The notes beneath the pieces were generated by a model. The model saw only the letters and a list, made by a program, of their open reading frames with translations, was not told the DNA's origin and searched no databases. From Deltaproteobacteria bacterium (lineage in GTDB: Bacteria; Desulfobacterota; JADFXK01): 9,601 nt of DNA. The DNA lies in the NCBI GenBank assembly GCA_015233285.1, contig JADFYA010000112.1, positions 1 to 9,601 of the forward strand. The letters run 5' to 3'. The translations under genes were made by a program, and so were the position numbers. Below are positions 1 through 6,001 of the stretch, in pieces (the stretch's first letter is position 1; each line of letters starts with the position of its first letter).

Positions 1-2
1 CC

Positions 3-560
3 ATCCATATGGGGCCGGCGGTGGTTATGCGCGGCCGTCAGGAGGCGGTGGATTATTACCAAATTCTGCTAAAAGAACTCGATGAGCGGATCGCCGCCGG
101 GATCAGTTCAGTGCCGAATGAAAGACACCGCCTGTATTGGGACGGGATGCCCGTCTGGGGAAAGCTTAGGAGCATGGCCGAATTATTCACCGGCCTGGCC
201 GCTTGCGTGGTCGCCTCGACTTATTGCAACAGTTGGATCTTCACCGCCTTCGATCCGGCGGAACCATTTGACAGCATGGCCCGGGCCTATACCGAGCTGT
301 TTATCGTCAGGGATGAGCCGTACAAAGAGGCGTATATCAAGAAGTGCCATGAGTTCTTTAAATTTGAAGGCATCATTTTCCACGATGCCAAGACCTGCCC
401 CAACAACTCCAATAACCGTTACGGCATGCCCCAACGGCTGACCGAAAAGCTAGGCATTCCCTGCTTGAGTATCAATGGAGATCTAAATGATCTGCGTTGT
501 CTCTCGGAGGAGCAGACCAAGACCAATATTGAGGCGTTCATCGAACAATTGGAAGATTAA
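3..560 (+). CDS. 2-hydroxyacyl-CoA dehydratase / benzoyl-CoA reductase-type subunit, C-terminal part (5' end outside window)
   Basis: The reading frame is open from the left edge, so this is the C-terminal ~185 residues of a protein that is normally about 380-430 residues long. Visible family features are the ERHRLYWDGMPVWGKL segment, a TYCNSW cysteine, the TCPNNSNNRYG segment with another cysteine, and the terminal block GIPCLSINGDLNDLR...EAFIEQLED, which matches the usual GIP-L-x-D-x-D...R-x-EAF-E end of HgdB/FldC/BcrC-like subunits. Family members carry a [4Fe-4S] cluster and, once reduced by an ATP-driven activator, dehydrate 2-hydroxyacyl-CoA or reduce aromatic acyl-CoA. The next gene, 2 bases downstream, is that activator, which strongly supports the call. 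The true substrate cannot be read from this fragment. The methionines at 9 and 27 are internal, not starts. Cytoplasmic. Confidence 0.88.
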   Translation: MHMGPAVVMRGRQEAVDYYQILLKELDERIAAGISSVPNERHRLYWDGMPVWGKLRSMAELFTGLAACVVASTYCNSWIFTAFDPAEPFDSMARAYTELFIVRDEPYKEAYIKKCHEFFKFEGIIFHDAKTCPNNSNNRYGMPQRLTEKLGIPCLSINGDLNDLRCLSEEQTKTNIEAFIEQLED

Positions 561-562
561 TT

Positions 563-1354
563 ATGGGCAAATCCTTTTATGGCGGCATTGATGTGGGCGC
601 GTCCACGGCCAAGGCAGTCATCATCGATGCCGAGAAGAACATCTTGGGGATGGACGTGTGCCGTTCCGGATACGATTTTTCCGCCTCCGCCTCTCATGTC
701 TGGCGGGCCGCCCTGGACCTGGCCGGAATCGATGAAGCAGACATCAAGAACATCATCTCCACCGGATATGGCCGGCGCAATATCGAGTTCGTCCACCAGA
801 CCAAGACGGAAATCAGTTGCCATGCCCGGGGATGCCGGCACCATTTCCCCTTTGCCATCACGGTCATTGATATCGGGGGCCAGGACAACAAAATCATTAA
901 GCTGGATCAAGCCGGCCGAAGGTTGGGATTCAAGATGAACCGCAAGTGCGCCGCAGGGACGGGAGCCTTTTTAGAGGAAATTGCCTATCGACTGAATATC
1001 GACATAGGCTCCTTCGACGGTTTGGCCAGGCGCTCTACGGAAAAGGTCACCCTGGGGAGTTACTGCACGGTTTTTTCCGCCACCGAGGTTTTGGAAAAGA
1101 TCCGGGCCGGCAAAAAGGTAGAGGACATCGTGAGCGGCCTGTTCACGTCGGTGATCAACCGCGTCTTGGAGATGGATTCATTAACGGACCAGGTGGTCTT
1201 AACCGGCGGCGTGGTGGCTCACAACCCCTTCATCGCCGAATTGCTGAGCAGCCAGATCAACCGGCCGGTGCTGGTCCCTCCCCATCCCCAAATAACCGGA
1301 GCCTTGGGTGCGGCTTTGCTGAGCCTGGACGAAAAAGACAAGAGTCAGATCTAA
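563..1354 (+). CDS. ATP-dependent activator of 2-hydroxyacyl-CoA dehydratase (BadF/BadG/BcrA/BcrD family, HgdC-like)
   Basis: A 263-residue ASKHA-fold ATPase of the usual HgdC size. Phosphate loop 1 is GIDVGASTAK (residues 8-17), phosphate loop 2 is DIGGQD (103-108), and the adenosine loop includes LTGGVVAHN (from about 213). The two cysteines that bridge the homodimer [4Fe-4S] cluster are present: C129 in KCAAGTG and C168 in YCTVF. Their spacing of 39 matches characterised activators. Known family role: it hydrolyses ATP to push a low-potential electron into the dehydratase or reductase. It starts 2 bases after the upstream stop, with GGAAG at 550-554 as a plausible ribosome binding site, so the two are almost certainly co-transcribed. 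Only one activator gene is visible, which favours the homodimeric HgdC type over the two-subunit BcrA/BcrD type. Sequence beyond the left edge could change that. Confidence 0.93.
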   Translation: MGKSFYGGIDVGASTAKAVIIDAEKNILGMDVCRSGYDFSASASHVWRAALDLAGIDEADIKNIISTGYGRRNIEFVHQTKTEISCHARGCRHHFPFAITVIDIGGQDNKIIKLDQAGRRLGFKMNRKCAAGTGAFLEEIAYRLNIDIGSFDGLARRSTEKVTLGSYCTVFSATEVLEKIRAGKKVEDIVSGLFTSVINRVLEMDSLTDQVVLTGGVVAHNPFIAELLSSQINRPVLVPPHPQITGALGAALLSLDEKDKSQI

Positions 1355-1476
1355 TGAAGAGACGCTCTAACAGCGGCAGGTCCATGTTTCCCCAAAGTAG
1401 TTTTGACGGCTTTTGCCCGTGGCCCTGGTCAAGTCAACGTTTCTAGCTGATATTGACCTATGATATATGTTCAAAC

Positions 1477-1482
1477 AGGTGA
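1477..1482 (+). promoter_or_regulatory. Ribosome binding site that decides the start of the gene at 1488
   Basis: AGGTGA lies 5 bases before the ATG at 1488. The earlier in-frame ATG at 1467 has only AT-rich sequence upstream and no purine-rich Shine-Dalgarno match, so 1488 is preferred. Confidence 0.6.
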
Positions 1483-1487
1483 AAGAC

Positions 1488-2366
1488 ATGTTCAAAAGAC
1501 GCCCCCTAATTGAAATCATGCGGATAATTAGAAGCAAACTGGCGCACCTGTCGGATTCCGGTTTTTTCTCTCCCCATTTCCTTGATCTGGACAAGTTGAC
1601 TTACCAGCGTTTTAACGAAATTCAGTTATCGGAAAAGGAGTATGAACTCACCGAAGGACGAGCGGAGATATTGGAGCCAATCATCAAAGCGTTGGGCGAA
1701 ATTGCGGAACTTCTGTATGTCCCCGAAAATGCCGCCGGCGATCTGCCTACGGATGAGGTCCGCATCCGGAACATGCTGGCCGCGAAACTGACCTACAAAC
1801 GGGCCCTATACATGGTCAGGGTTGACCGGTTTTGCAACGCCGCCCTAACTGCTATCTATGCCGTTGATTATCTAAAAGATACTCTGCCGGAGGGGCCGGA
1901 GCGGCCCACGTGGATGGTCCAATCGGCCAAAACAGTTTCTGTCGGACTGCTGGAGGAAACCCTGAACTCTTACATGGTTCCGGGGAAGTACGTTTCTTCC
2001 GACTGCCATTCGTCCTGCGGTTACTGTCAGGACCCCTTGTCCACCGTGGCCAAGTATTGCGCCGATGCCTTAGAGGATATGGGCGCACCGGATGCGGTAG
2101 TTCGGGAGATCTGGACCACCGCGGCCGCCATGCTGGGGGCTTACGCCAAAAATTTAGGAGCAGACATAGAGCGCATGGATTTTAAGGACAAAGTGCCCAG
2201 AAAAGCCATGATCGCATATAAAATTATTCTGTTCAACAAAAAGACCGACCTGCCGGGGGTCTTGCCTCTGGTAGACTACTATTGCCAAAAACTTCGAACT
2301 TGTCAGGTCAACTATTTTACCAGCCAATATGACTGCTCATCCGAATCATATTACTATTACACATAG
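1488..2366 (+). CDS. Uncharacterised, mostly helical, cysteine-bearing protein with CxxxCxxC motif
   Basis: I do not recognise the family. From the preferred ATG the protein has 292 residues (299 from the ATG at 1467). It has no signal peptide or membrane segment and its composition suggests it is largely alpha-helical. There are eight cysteines: C116, C173, C177, C180, C191, C266, C272 and C283. The middle group reads SSDCHSSCGYCQDP, a C-x3-C-x2-C arrangement with tyrosine before the last cysteine, followed by C191. This could bind an Fe-S cluster or zinc. It resembles a radical SAM motif, but the motif sits mid-protein and no TIM-barrel pattern is apparent. The C-terminus ends SSESYYYYT. 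The gene begins 133 bases after the dehydratase activator on the same strand, so a link to that pathway is possible but unproven. A short overlapping frame (2329-2454) also looks protein-like, so a frameshift near the 3' end cannot be excluded. Confidence 0.75.
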   Translation: MFKRRPLIEIMRIIRSKLAHLSDSGFFSPHFLDLDKLTYQRFNEIQLSEKEYELTEGRAEILEPIIKALGEIAELLYVPENAAGDLPTDEVRIRNMLAAKLTYKRALYMVRVDRFCNAALTAIYAVDYLKDTLPEGPERPTWMVQSAKTVSVGLLEETLNSYMVPGKYVSSDCHSSCGYCQDPLSTVAKYCADALEDMGAPDAVVREIWTTAAAMLGAYAKNLGADIERMDFKDKVPRKAMIAYKIILFNKKTDLPGVLPLVDYYCQKLRTCQVNYFTSQYDCSSESYYYYT

Positions 2367-2415
2367 ATATTTCGATGGCTCGGCCTGTTATGCCGATTTA
2401 GAGCATCGCGCCGCC

Positions 2416-2619
2416 CTGGGGGCCAATGCTGTTGAATTAAGGGTGCGACGTTAAGATTTCTCGCTTCGCTCGAAATGACAGGGAAGCGTCGCTTGGAATG
2501 ACAGAGCAGTGGACTGTTAGAGAGACGATGTAAGTTTGTCATTCCGAACGAATGTAAGGAATCTTATAGCATCCGGAGATGGTCGCGCCGCACCTTTATT
2601 TCAACAGCATTGGCCCCAG
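2416..2619. repeat. MITE-like element with ~34-bp imperfect terminal inverted repeats
   Basis: The left arm (2416-2450) and right arm (2586-2619) are reverse complements over about 34 bases, with three substitutions and one extra G in the left arm. The core TTCAACAGCATTGGCCCC (2600-2617) is matched apart from that extra G. The arms enclose a second, unrelated inverted pair. No target-site duplication is obvious and no transposase is encoded, so mobility is an inference. It could instead be the remains of an inverted duplication of coding sequence: on opposite strands both arms can be read as ANAVE-L/I-R/K-VRR, with conservative changes only. Confidence 0.65.
2451..2566. repeat. Inner inverted pair of a short dispersed-type repeat, with a partial third copy
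   Basis: Copy A (2451-2480, read on -) and copy B (2537-2566, read on +) both follow TGTCATT-Y-CGA-R-CGAA...AATCTTA and match at most positions with one single-base gap. A degenerate third copy lies at 2482-2504 in the same orientation as copy A, giving two tandem units of about 24 bases that both end in ATGACAG. From general knowledge, motifs of the type GTCATTCCGAACGAA...GAATCT occur many times in some environmental bacterial genomes. Copy number in this genome cannot be judged from one window. Confidence 0.7.
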
Positions 2620-2644
2620 ATGTCCGGTTTATGAAAGAATGCTG

Positions 2645-2666
2645 AAATTAGACCTCGATCTAATTT
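2645..2666. repeat. AT-rich 8-bp inverted repeat
   Basis: AAATTAGA (2645-2652) and TCTAATTT (2659-2666) are perfect reverse complements around a 6-base loop. It may be an operator or a weak RNA hairpin. It is not followed by a T-tract on either strand. Confidence 0.4.
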
Positions 2667-2780
2667 ATTTATCCTGTTATACAAATAAGATAACTGTCGC
2701 AACTGATTTGTCGGTTGATGTTTGCCGCCTTCGGCGATATATTTCCAGCAGTAAGCTGTTCCCGATCTTTGGCCAGGTCA

Positions 2781-2801
2781 TTGACCGGTCAAGAACCGGT
2801 T
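2781..2801. promoter_or_regulatory. Tandem palindromes, candidate operator upstream of the acyl-CoA synthetase
   Basis: TTGACCGGTCAA (2781-2792) is a perfect 12-base palindrome and AACCGGTT (2794-2801) a perfect 8-base palindrome sharing the ACCGGT core. Their centres are 11 bases apart, about one helical turn, as expected for cooperative dimer binding on one DNA face. Two further short inverted repeats follow (2829-2842 and 2857-2868). They lie about 90 bases before the start at 2890. The regulator is unknown. Confidence 0.35.
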
Positions 2802-2889
2802 GCAAATAACCGGCCGTAAAGCCGAATAAGACGATCGCGTCTCCAAGACACCTGACTGATCCCGATCATATTGATGCAGATGAGGAAAT

Positions 2890-5013
2890 ATGGACAAATT
2901 CTTCTATCCCAAAAGCGTTATGGTGGTGGGCGTATCCGAAGATCAAGGAAATATGGCCCGCAATATCGTCAGGAACTTGTTAGACTTCGAATATTATGGC
3001 CCGATCTACCCGGTCGGACCCAGAGGCGGGGTTTTCTGTGGACAAAATATCTACACTTCTATTGCGGAAGTCCCCGGAACTCCGGACCTGGCCGTGTTCC
3101 TCATCCCCGCCAAGGCTATTCCCGCGGCCTTTGAACAATGCGGCCGGAAGGGGATTCGCCACGCTATCATCGAATCGGGCGGCTTTTCCGAATTCTCGGA
3201 AGATAATCTCTCGCTGGAGCAAGAACTTCTCCAGGTGGCCGATAAATTCGGCATCAAATTTGTGGGGCCCAATTGCATCAGCATCATCAATACCGAAAAC
3301 GGGTTGGCCCTACCCTTCGTGCGACTGGACAAGGAAATTATCACAAACGGCAAAATCTCGGTGATCGCCCAAAGCGGCGGAGTCATTGTCAGTTGCATCA
3401 ATTTGTTTTCTTGCGAAAACCTGGGATTTAACAAGCTGATCAGCATTGGCAATAAATTAAACCTGAATGAAAACGACTACCTGGAATACCTGATCAAAGA
3501 TCCCGGGACGGAGATAATCGGACTTTATTTAGAAAGCATCTCGGACGGACGGCGATTAATTGACCTGGCTTCCCGGACCACCAAGCCAATCGTCGTCTAT
3601 AAGGCCAACATCGGAAAATCAAGTCAATCCATTGCTAAATTTCATACCTCGGCTATAGCCGGAGACGCCCGGGTGGCTGCAGCCGCGTTTCGTCAGGCCG
3701 GCATTTCCCAGGTGGAAAACCTCAGAGACTTCATCGCCTGTTTTAAAGTCTTTTCTCTGCCTCCCATGCAAGGTCCGGGGTTTGCTATCCTATCCCGGTC
3801 CGGGGGTCACGCGGTTATGGCTGCAGATGCCGCCGACCAATATGGCTTCAATCTGGTTCCCTTTACCGACCGTTTCTTGGACGAGGTCCAGAGCCATTTC
3901 CGGGCCAAAGTCATCCGCCCCACCAATCCCCTCGACTTGGGCGACTTGTTTGATTTTGAGACTTATATCAAGATTGTTGAGAACGTCCTGAAAGAGGACC
4001 ATGTTCACGGCCTGCTGTTTCAACATGTTTACGTCAGTCGCCTGGAAACGGCCCAAACCCGAGACATGCTCAAAGTCATCAGCCAACTGGCCGACCGATA
4101 CCACAAGCCCGTCGCTTTTTGTCTTTTTGCCGATGAAAAGGAAATGCCCGTAGTAAAAAACACCGCTGATTATCCCGTATTTAATGAGCCGGAGGAAGCC
4201 GTCAAGGCCCTGTCCGTTTCATGGGATCATTTTCGTTTCCTGAGTAAAAGAAAGGCACCGGGTCCGGCTGAGTTCAAATCCTATTCATCTCCAGCCACAA
4301 GCCGACATGAGAAGGAAGAGGAACGACCGGTGGCCATGAATGAGGTCATGACCCTGCTGGACAAGGCTGGGATCCGGGTCGCCCCAACAGTTACGACCAC
4401 CACCCCGGACCAGGCGATCGCGGCTGCCGGGTCCATCGGCTTCCCGGTGGCGCTGAAGCTGGATGTGCCCGGATTGAGCCACAAGTCGGATCAAGGCGGC
4501 GTCATTCTGAATCTCCAGAATGACCGGGAACTACTTGAGGCCTGGCCGCGGATCAGCGTCCGCCTGGAAGACTTTCGGGCCGGAGGCGCGGCCAGAGGAA
4601 TTATTGTCCAGCGGATGGTCCCGGGCGGAAAAGAAATAATTTTAGCCGGAAAGCGGGATGAAGTATTTGGTCCGGTCATCATGTTCGGCCTGGGTGGGGT
4701 ATTGGTCGAGGTGATGGGGGAGGTCGTCTTTCGGGTAGCCCCCGTGTCTCGGGAAGAAGCCATAGAGATGATAAATGAAATTCGAGCGGGCAAGATACTG
4801 TCCGGCCTTCGTGGCGAATCCCCCGGTGACATTGACGCCCTGGCCGCGGCCATTACCGCCATGTCGGATATTATGCGTAATAATCCTGATATTTCAATTA
4901 TAGAGATCAATCCGTTGGTCGTTTTGGCCAAAGGGGCCGGAGTGGCGGCGGTGGATGCCCGGATGATGGTCTTCTCCGGACCACATGCTTCCCGGAACCG
5001 GCCCGGAAACTAG
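2890..5013 (+). CDS. Acyl-CoA synthetase (ADP/NDP-forming), fused alpha-beta chain
   Basis: At 707 residues this has the usual length of single-chain ADP-forming acyl-CoA synthetases. The order is: CoA-binding Rossmann domain (about 1-130, starting MDKFFYPKSVMVVGVSE and ending at GPNC, 126-129), two succinyl-CoA-synthetase-like flavodoxin domains (to about 455), a polar linker (about 455-478), and a C-terminal ATP-grasp domain with HKSDQGGV, FGLGG and EINPLV. His252, in HTSAIAG, aligns with the phosphorylated alpha-subunit histidine of the archaeal enzymes. His531 of HKSDQGGV is the conserved beta-side histidine region. Known reaction: acyl-CoA + ADP + phosphate gives acid + CoA + ATP. In anaerobes this recovers energy from acyl-CoA products, which fits the acyl-CoA chemistry upstream, although a 523-base repeat region separates them. 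The start at 2890 places PKS at its normal N-terminal position and has GAGGA at 2882-2886. Substrate unknown. Cytoplasmic. Confidence 0.93.
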   Translation: MDKFFYPKSVMVVGVSEDQGNMARNIVRNLLDFEYYGPIYPVGPRGGVFCGQNIYTSIAEVPGTPDLAVFLIPAKAIPAAFEQCGRKGIRHAIIESGGFSEFSEDNLSLEQELLQVADKFGIKFVGPNCISIINTENGLALPFVRLDKEIITNGKISVIAQSGGVIVSCINLFSCENLGFNKLISIGNKLNLNENDYLEYLIKDPGTEIIGLYLESISDGRRLIDLASRTTKPIVVYKANIGKSSQSIAKFHTSAIAGDARVAAAAFRQAGISQVENLRDFIACFKVFSLPPMQGPGFAILSRSGGHAVMAADAADQYGFNLVPFTDRFLDEVQSHFRAKVIRPTNPLDLGDLFDFETYIKIVENVLKEDHVHGLLFQHVYVSRLETAQTRDMLKVISQLADRYHKPVAFCLFADEKEMPVVKNTADYPVFNEPEEAVKALSVSWDHFRFLSKRKAPGPAEFKSYSSPATSRHEKEEERPVAMNEVMTLLDKAGIRVAPTVTTTTPDQAIAAAGSIGFPVALKLDVPGLSHKSDQGGVILNLQNDRELLEAWPRISVRLEDFRAGGAARGIIVQRMVPGGKEIILAGKRDEVFGPVIMFGLGGVLVEVMGEVVFRVAPVSREEAIEMINEIRAGKILSGLRGESPGDIDALAAAITAMSDIMRNNPDISIIEINPLVVLAKGAGVAAVDARMMVFSGPHASRNRPGN

Positions 5014-5112
5014 AAGGCGGAGCATCATTCAACCTCAATTTATCGTTGCTTCCTTATTTTTAACTTTGGATTATAGGCTGACTCATTTCCGAGGAATTCC
5101 ATACGGAGAAGG

Positions 5113-5880
5113 ATGAGGAAAATGACATTCCGAAGCAGCATCAGGGCAGACTTTCCAATTTCCGCCGTCTTATACCCTTACGGGCAGATTGCCTGCTTTT
5201 TGATCTTTCTCGCTTTGGCCCTTGGTTGTACCGATAAGGATGGCCGCGGGAATCAATCTGCCGATGTCACCTTGACCGTGGCTTTCAACTCGGCCGAGGG
5301 CCTGCGGGAAGGCGATACCGTGTTGTTCGATGGCCTGCCGATAGGTCTGGTCAACCGGATAACATATAACAAGCAAGGCAAATTTGAGGTAACAGTCAGG
5401 ATAAAGAATGAATTTAAGGCGGCTTTAATAGAATCAAGCCGATTCTACGTGGGTGATAACCCCGGTACGCCCGGCCAAAGAGCCCTCATCATGGCCAACC
5501 TGAACCAGGGAGGACGCCCGCTGGACACGGCCAAGGTAATTGAAGGCACTACCCAGTTATCCGTGATGATCGAAAAGGGACAGCGGGGGGTTACAGAGTT
5601 TCTTGATGTTTTTTCCAAGAAAATAACGTCCTTGACGGCCGATTTGGACAAACCGTCATCCGAGGAACAACTCAATAGATTATCTAAAGAAATTGACGCC
5701 GCGGCAGCTCAACTGGAAGATGAAGGCCAATCCTCCAAAGAATACTTCAGGGAACAAATACTCCCCAAGTTAGAAAAAGAACTAAACCGACTGAGACAAC
5801 ATCTCGAGAGCCTGGGCCGTGGGGCCGAACTCAAACCTTTGAACGAAAAAATGAACAATCTAAGGAAGAAACTTGGTTAA
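5113..5880 (+). CDS. MCE/MlaD-domain lipoprotein
   Basis: A 255-residue protein with a long N-terminal signal region: basic start, hydrophobic stretch from about residue 26, then LALALGC with predicted lipidated Cys39 (-1 G, -2 L, -3 A, a permissible but not ideal lipobox). Residues about 52-125 fit one MCE domain, with core AEGLREGDTVLFDGLPIGLV at 61-80. The rest (about 150-255) is charged and helical, probably coiled coil. MCE proteins form hexameric rings or tubes that move lipids between membranes, usually with an ABC permease/ATPase pair. No such partners are in this window, and most MlaD-type proteins have a transmembrane anchor rather than a lipid anchor. It lies 99 bases after the acyl-CoA synthetase. 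GGAG at 5105-5108 supports the ATG at 5113, and the ATG at 5122 is an alternative. Predicted location: periplasmic face of a membrane. Confidence 0.82.
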   Translation: MRKMTFRSSIRADFPISAVLYPYGQIACFLIFLALALGCTDKDGRGNQSADVTLTVAFNSAEGLREGDTVLFDGLPIGLVNRITYNKQGKFEVTVRIKNEFKAALIESSRFYVGDNPGTPGQRALIMANLNQGGRPLDTAKVIEGTTQLSVMIEKGQRGVTEFLDVFSKKITSLTADLDKPSSEEQLNRLSKEIDAAAAQLEDEGQSSKEYFREQILPKLEKELNRLRQHLESLGRGAELKPLNEKMNNLRKKLG

Positions 5881-5930
5881 TCCTATTTGTCAAACAACCG
5901 GTGAATAGTCGCCCCACCCTCGTCATCTCT

Positions 5931-5969
5931 GTCGGCTTTTTTCCCGCTCACCGAAAATCGTAAGCCGAC
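5931..5969. repeat. 8-bp inverted repeat in the intergenic gap before the FHA-kinase gene
   Basis: GTCGGCTT (5931-5938) and AAGCCGAC (5962-5969) are perfect reverse complements around a 23-base spacer. A second imperfect palindrome, GCCGACTAGCCGGC (5964-5977), overlaps the right arm. It is not a normal terminator, as no T-tract follows. It could be an operator or RNA structure upstream of the next gene. Confidence 0.35.
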
Positions 5970-5989
5970 TAGCCGGCATTTCCCCAATG

Positions 5990-5993
5990 AGGA
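5990..5993 (+). promoter_or_regulatory. Ribosome binding site favouring the GTG start at 6002
   Basis: AGGA, within GAGGATAAG, lies 8 bases before the GTG at 6002. The ATG at 5987 overlaps this site and is preceded by pyrimidine-rich sequence with no Shine-Dalgarno match, so the GTG is the better start by ribosome-binding evidence. Confidence 0.5.
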
Positions 5994-6001
5994 TAAGTCC
6001 C

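Larger units (their letters stand above)
2367..2889. other. Gene-free, repeat-rich region between the cysteine-bearing protein and the acyl-CoA synthetase
   Basis: No convincing gene is seen across these 523 bases. The left half holds a nested inverted-repeat element (2416-2619). The right half holds an AT-rich hairpin (2645-2666) and a cluster of short palindromes (2781-2868) ahead of the next start codon. The only sizeable frame, 2579-2809 on +, starts inside a repeat arm with no usable ribosome binding site spacing and resembles no family I know. Confidence 0.7.

Noticed and set aside
946..1446. A + strand open frame overlapping the activator gene
   Set aside because: It is out of frame with the conserved activator motifs and its product is Arg/Gly-rich without recognisable domains.
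1459..1464. TATGAT as a -10 promoter element before the cysteine-bearing gene
   Set aside because: A good -10 match, but no -35 element is seen at suitable spacing, so a promoter is not supported.
2004..2027. CHSSCGYC (C-x3-C-x2-C with aromatic before the last Cys) as a radical SAM active site
   Set aside because: The motif fits by spacing, but it sits at residues 173-180 of a mostly helical protein with no beta/alpha-barrel pattern and no GGE-like motif after it. I keep it as a possible metal site only.
2451..2566. CRISPR array
   Set aside because: The repeats are inverted, degenerate and nearly adjacent, without regular spacers or nearby cas genes.
2579..2809. A 76-codon + strand open frame as a gene
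   Set aside because: It starts inside the right repeat arm, its purine-rich CCGGAG directly abuts the ATG with no spacing, and its product resembles nothing recognisable.
3796..3810. RSGGH in the acyl-CoA synthetase as the phosphorylated histidine
   Set aside because: The family's phosphohistidine lies in the HTGALAG-type motif, here HTSAIAG at His252. His307 is in the second flavodoxin-like domain, where homologues often have AGGP.
4491..4931. A long - strand open frame opposite the ATP-grasp domain
   Set aside because: It lies wholly antisense to a clear conserved domain; its Ser/Arg/Pro-rich translation is typical of a shadow frame.
5046..5074. Sigma-70-type promoter (TTGCTT, 17-base spacer, GATTAT) before the MCE gene
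   Set aside because: Only 3 of 6 and 4 of 6 consensus matches, too weak to annotate in AT-rich sequence.
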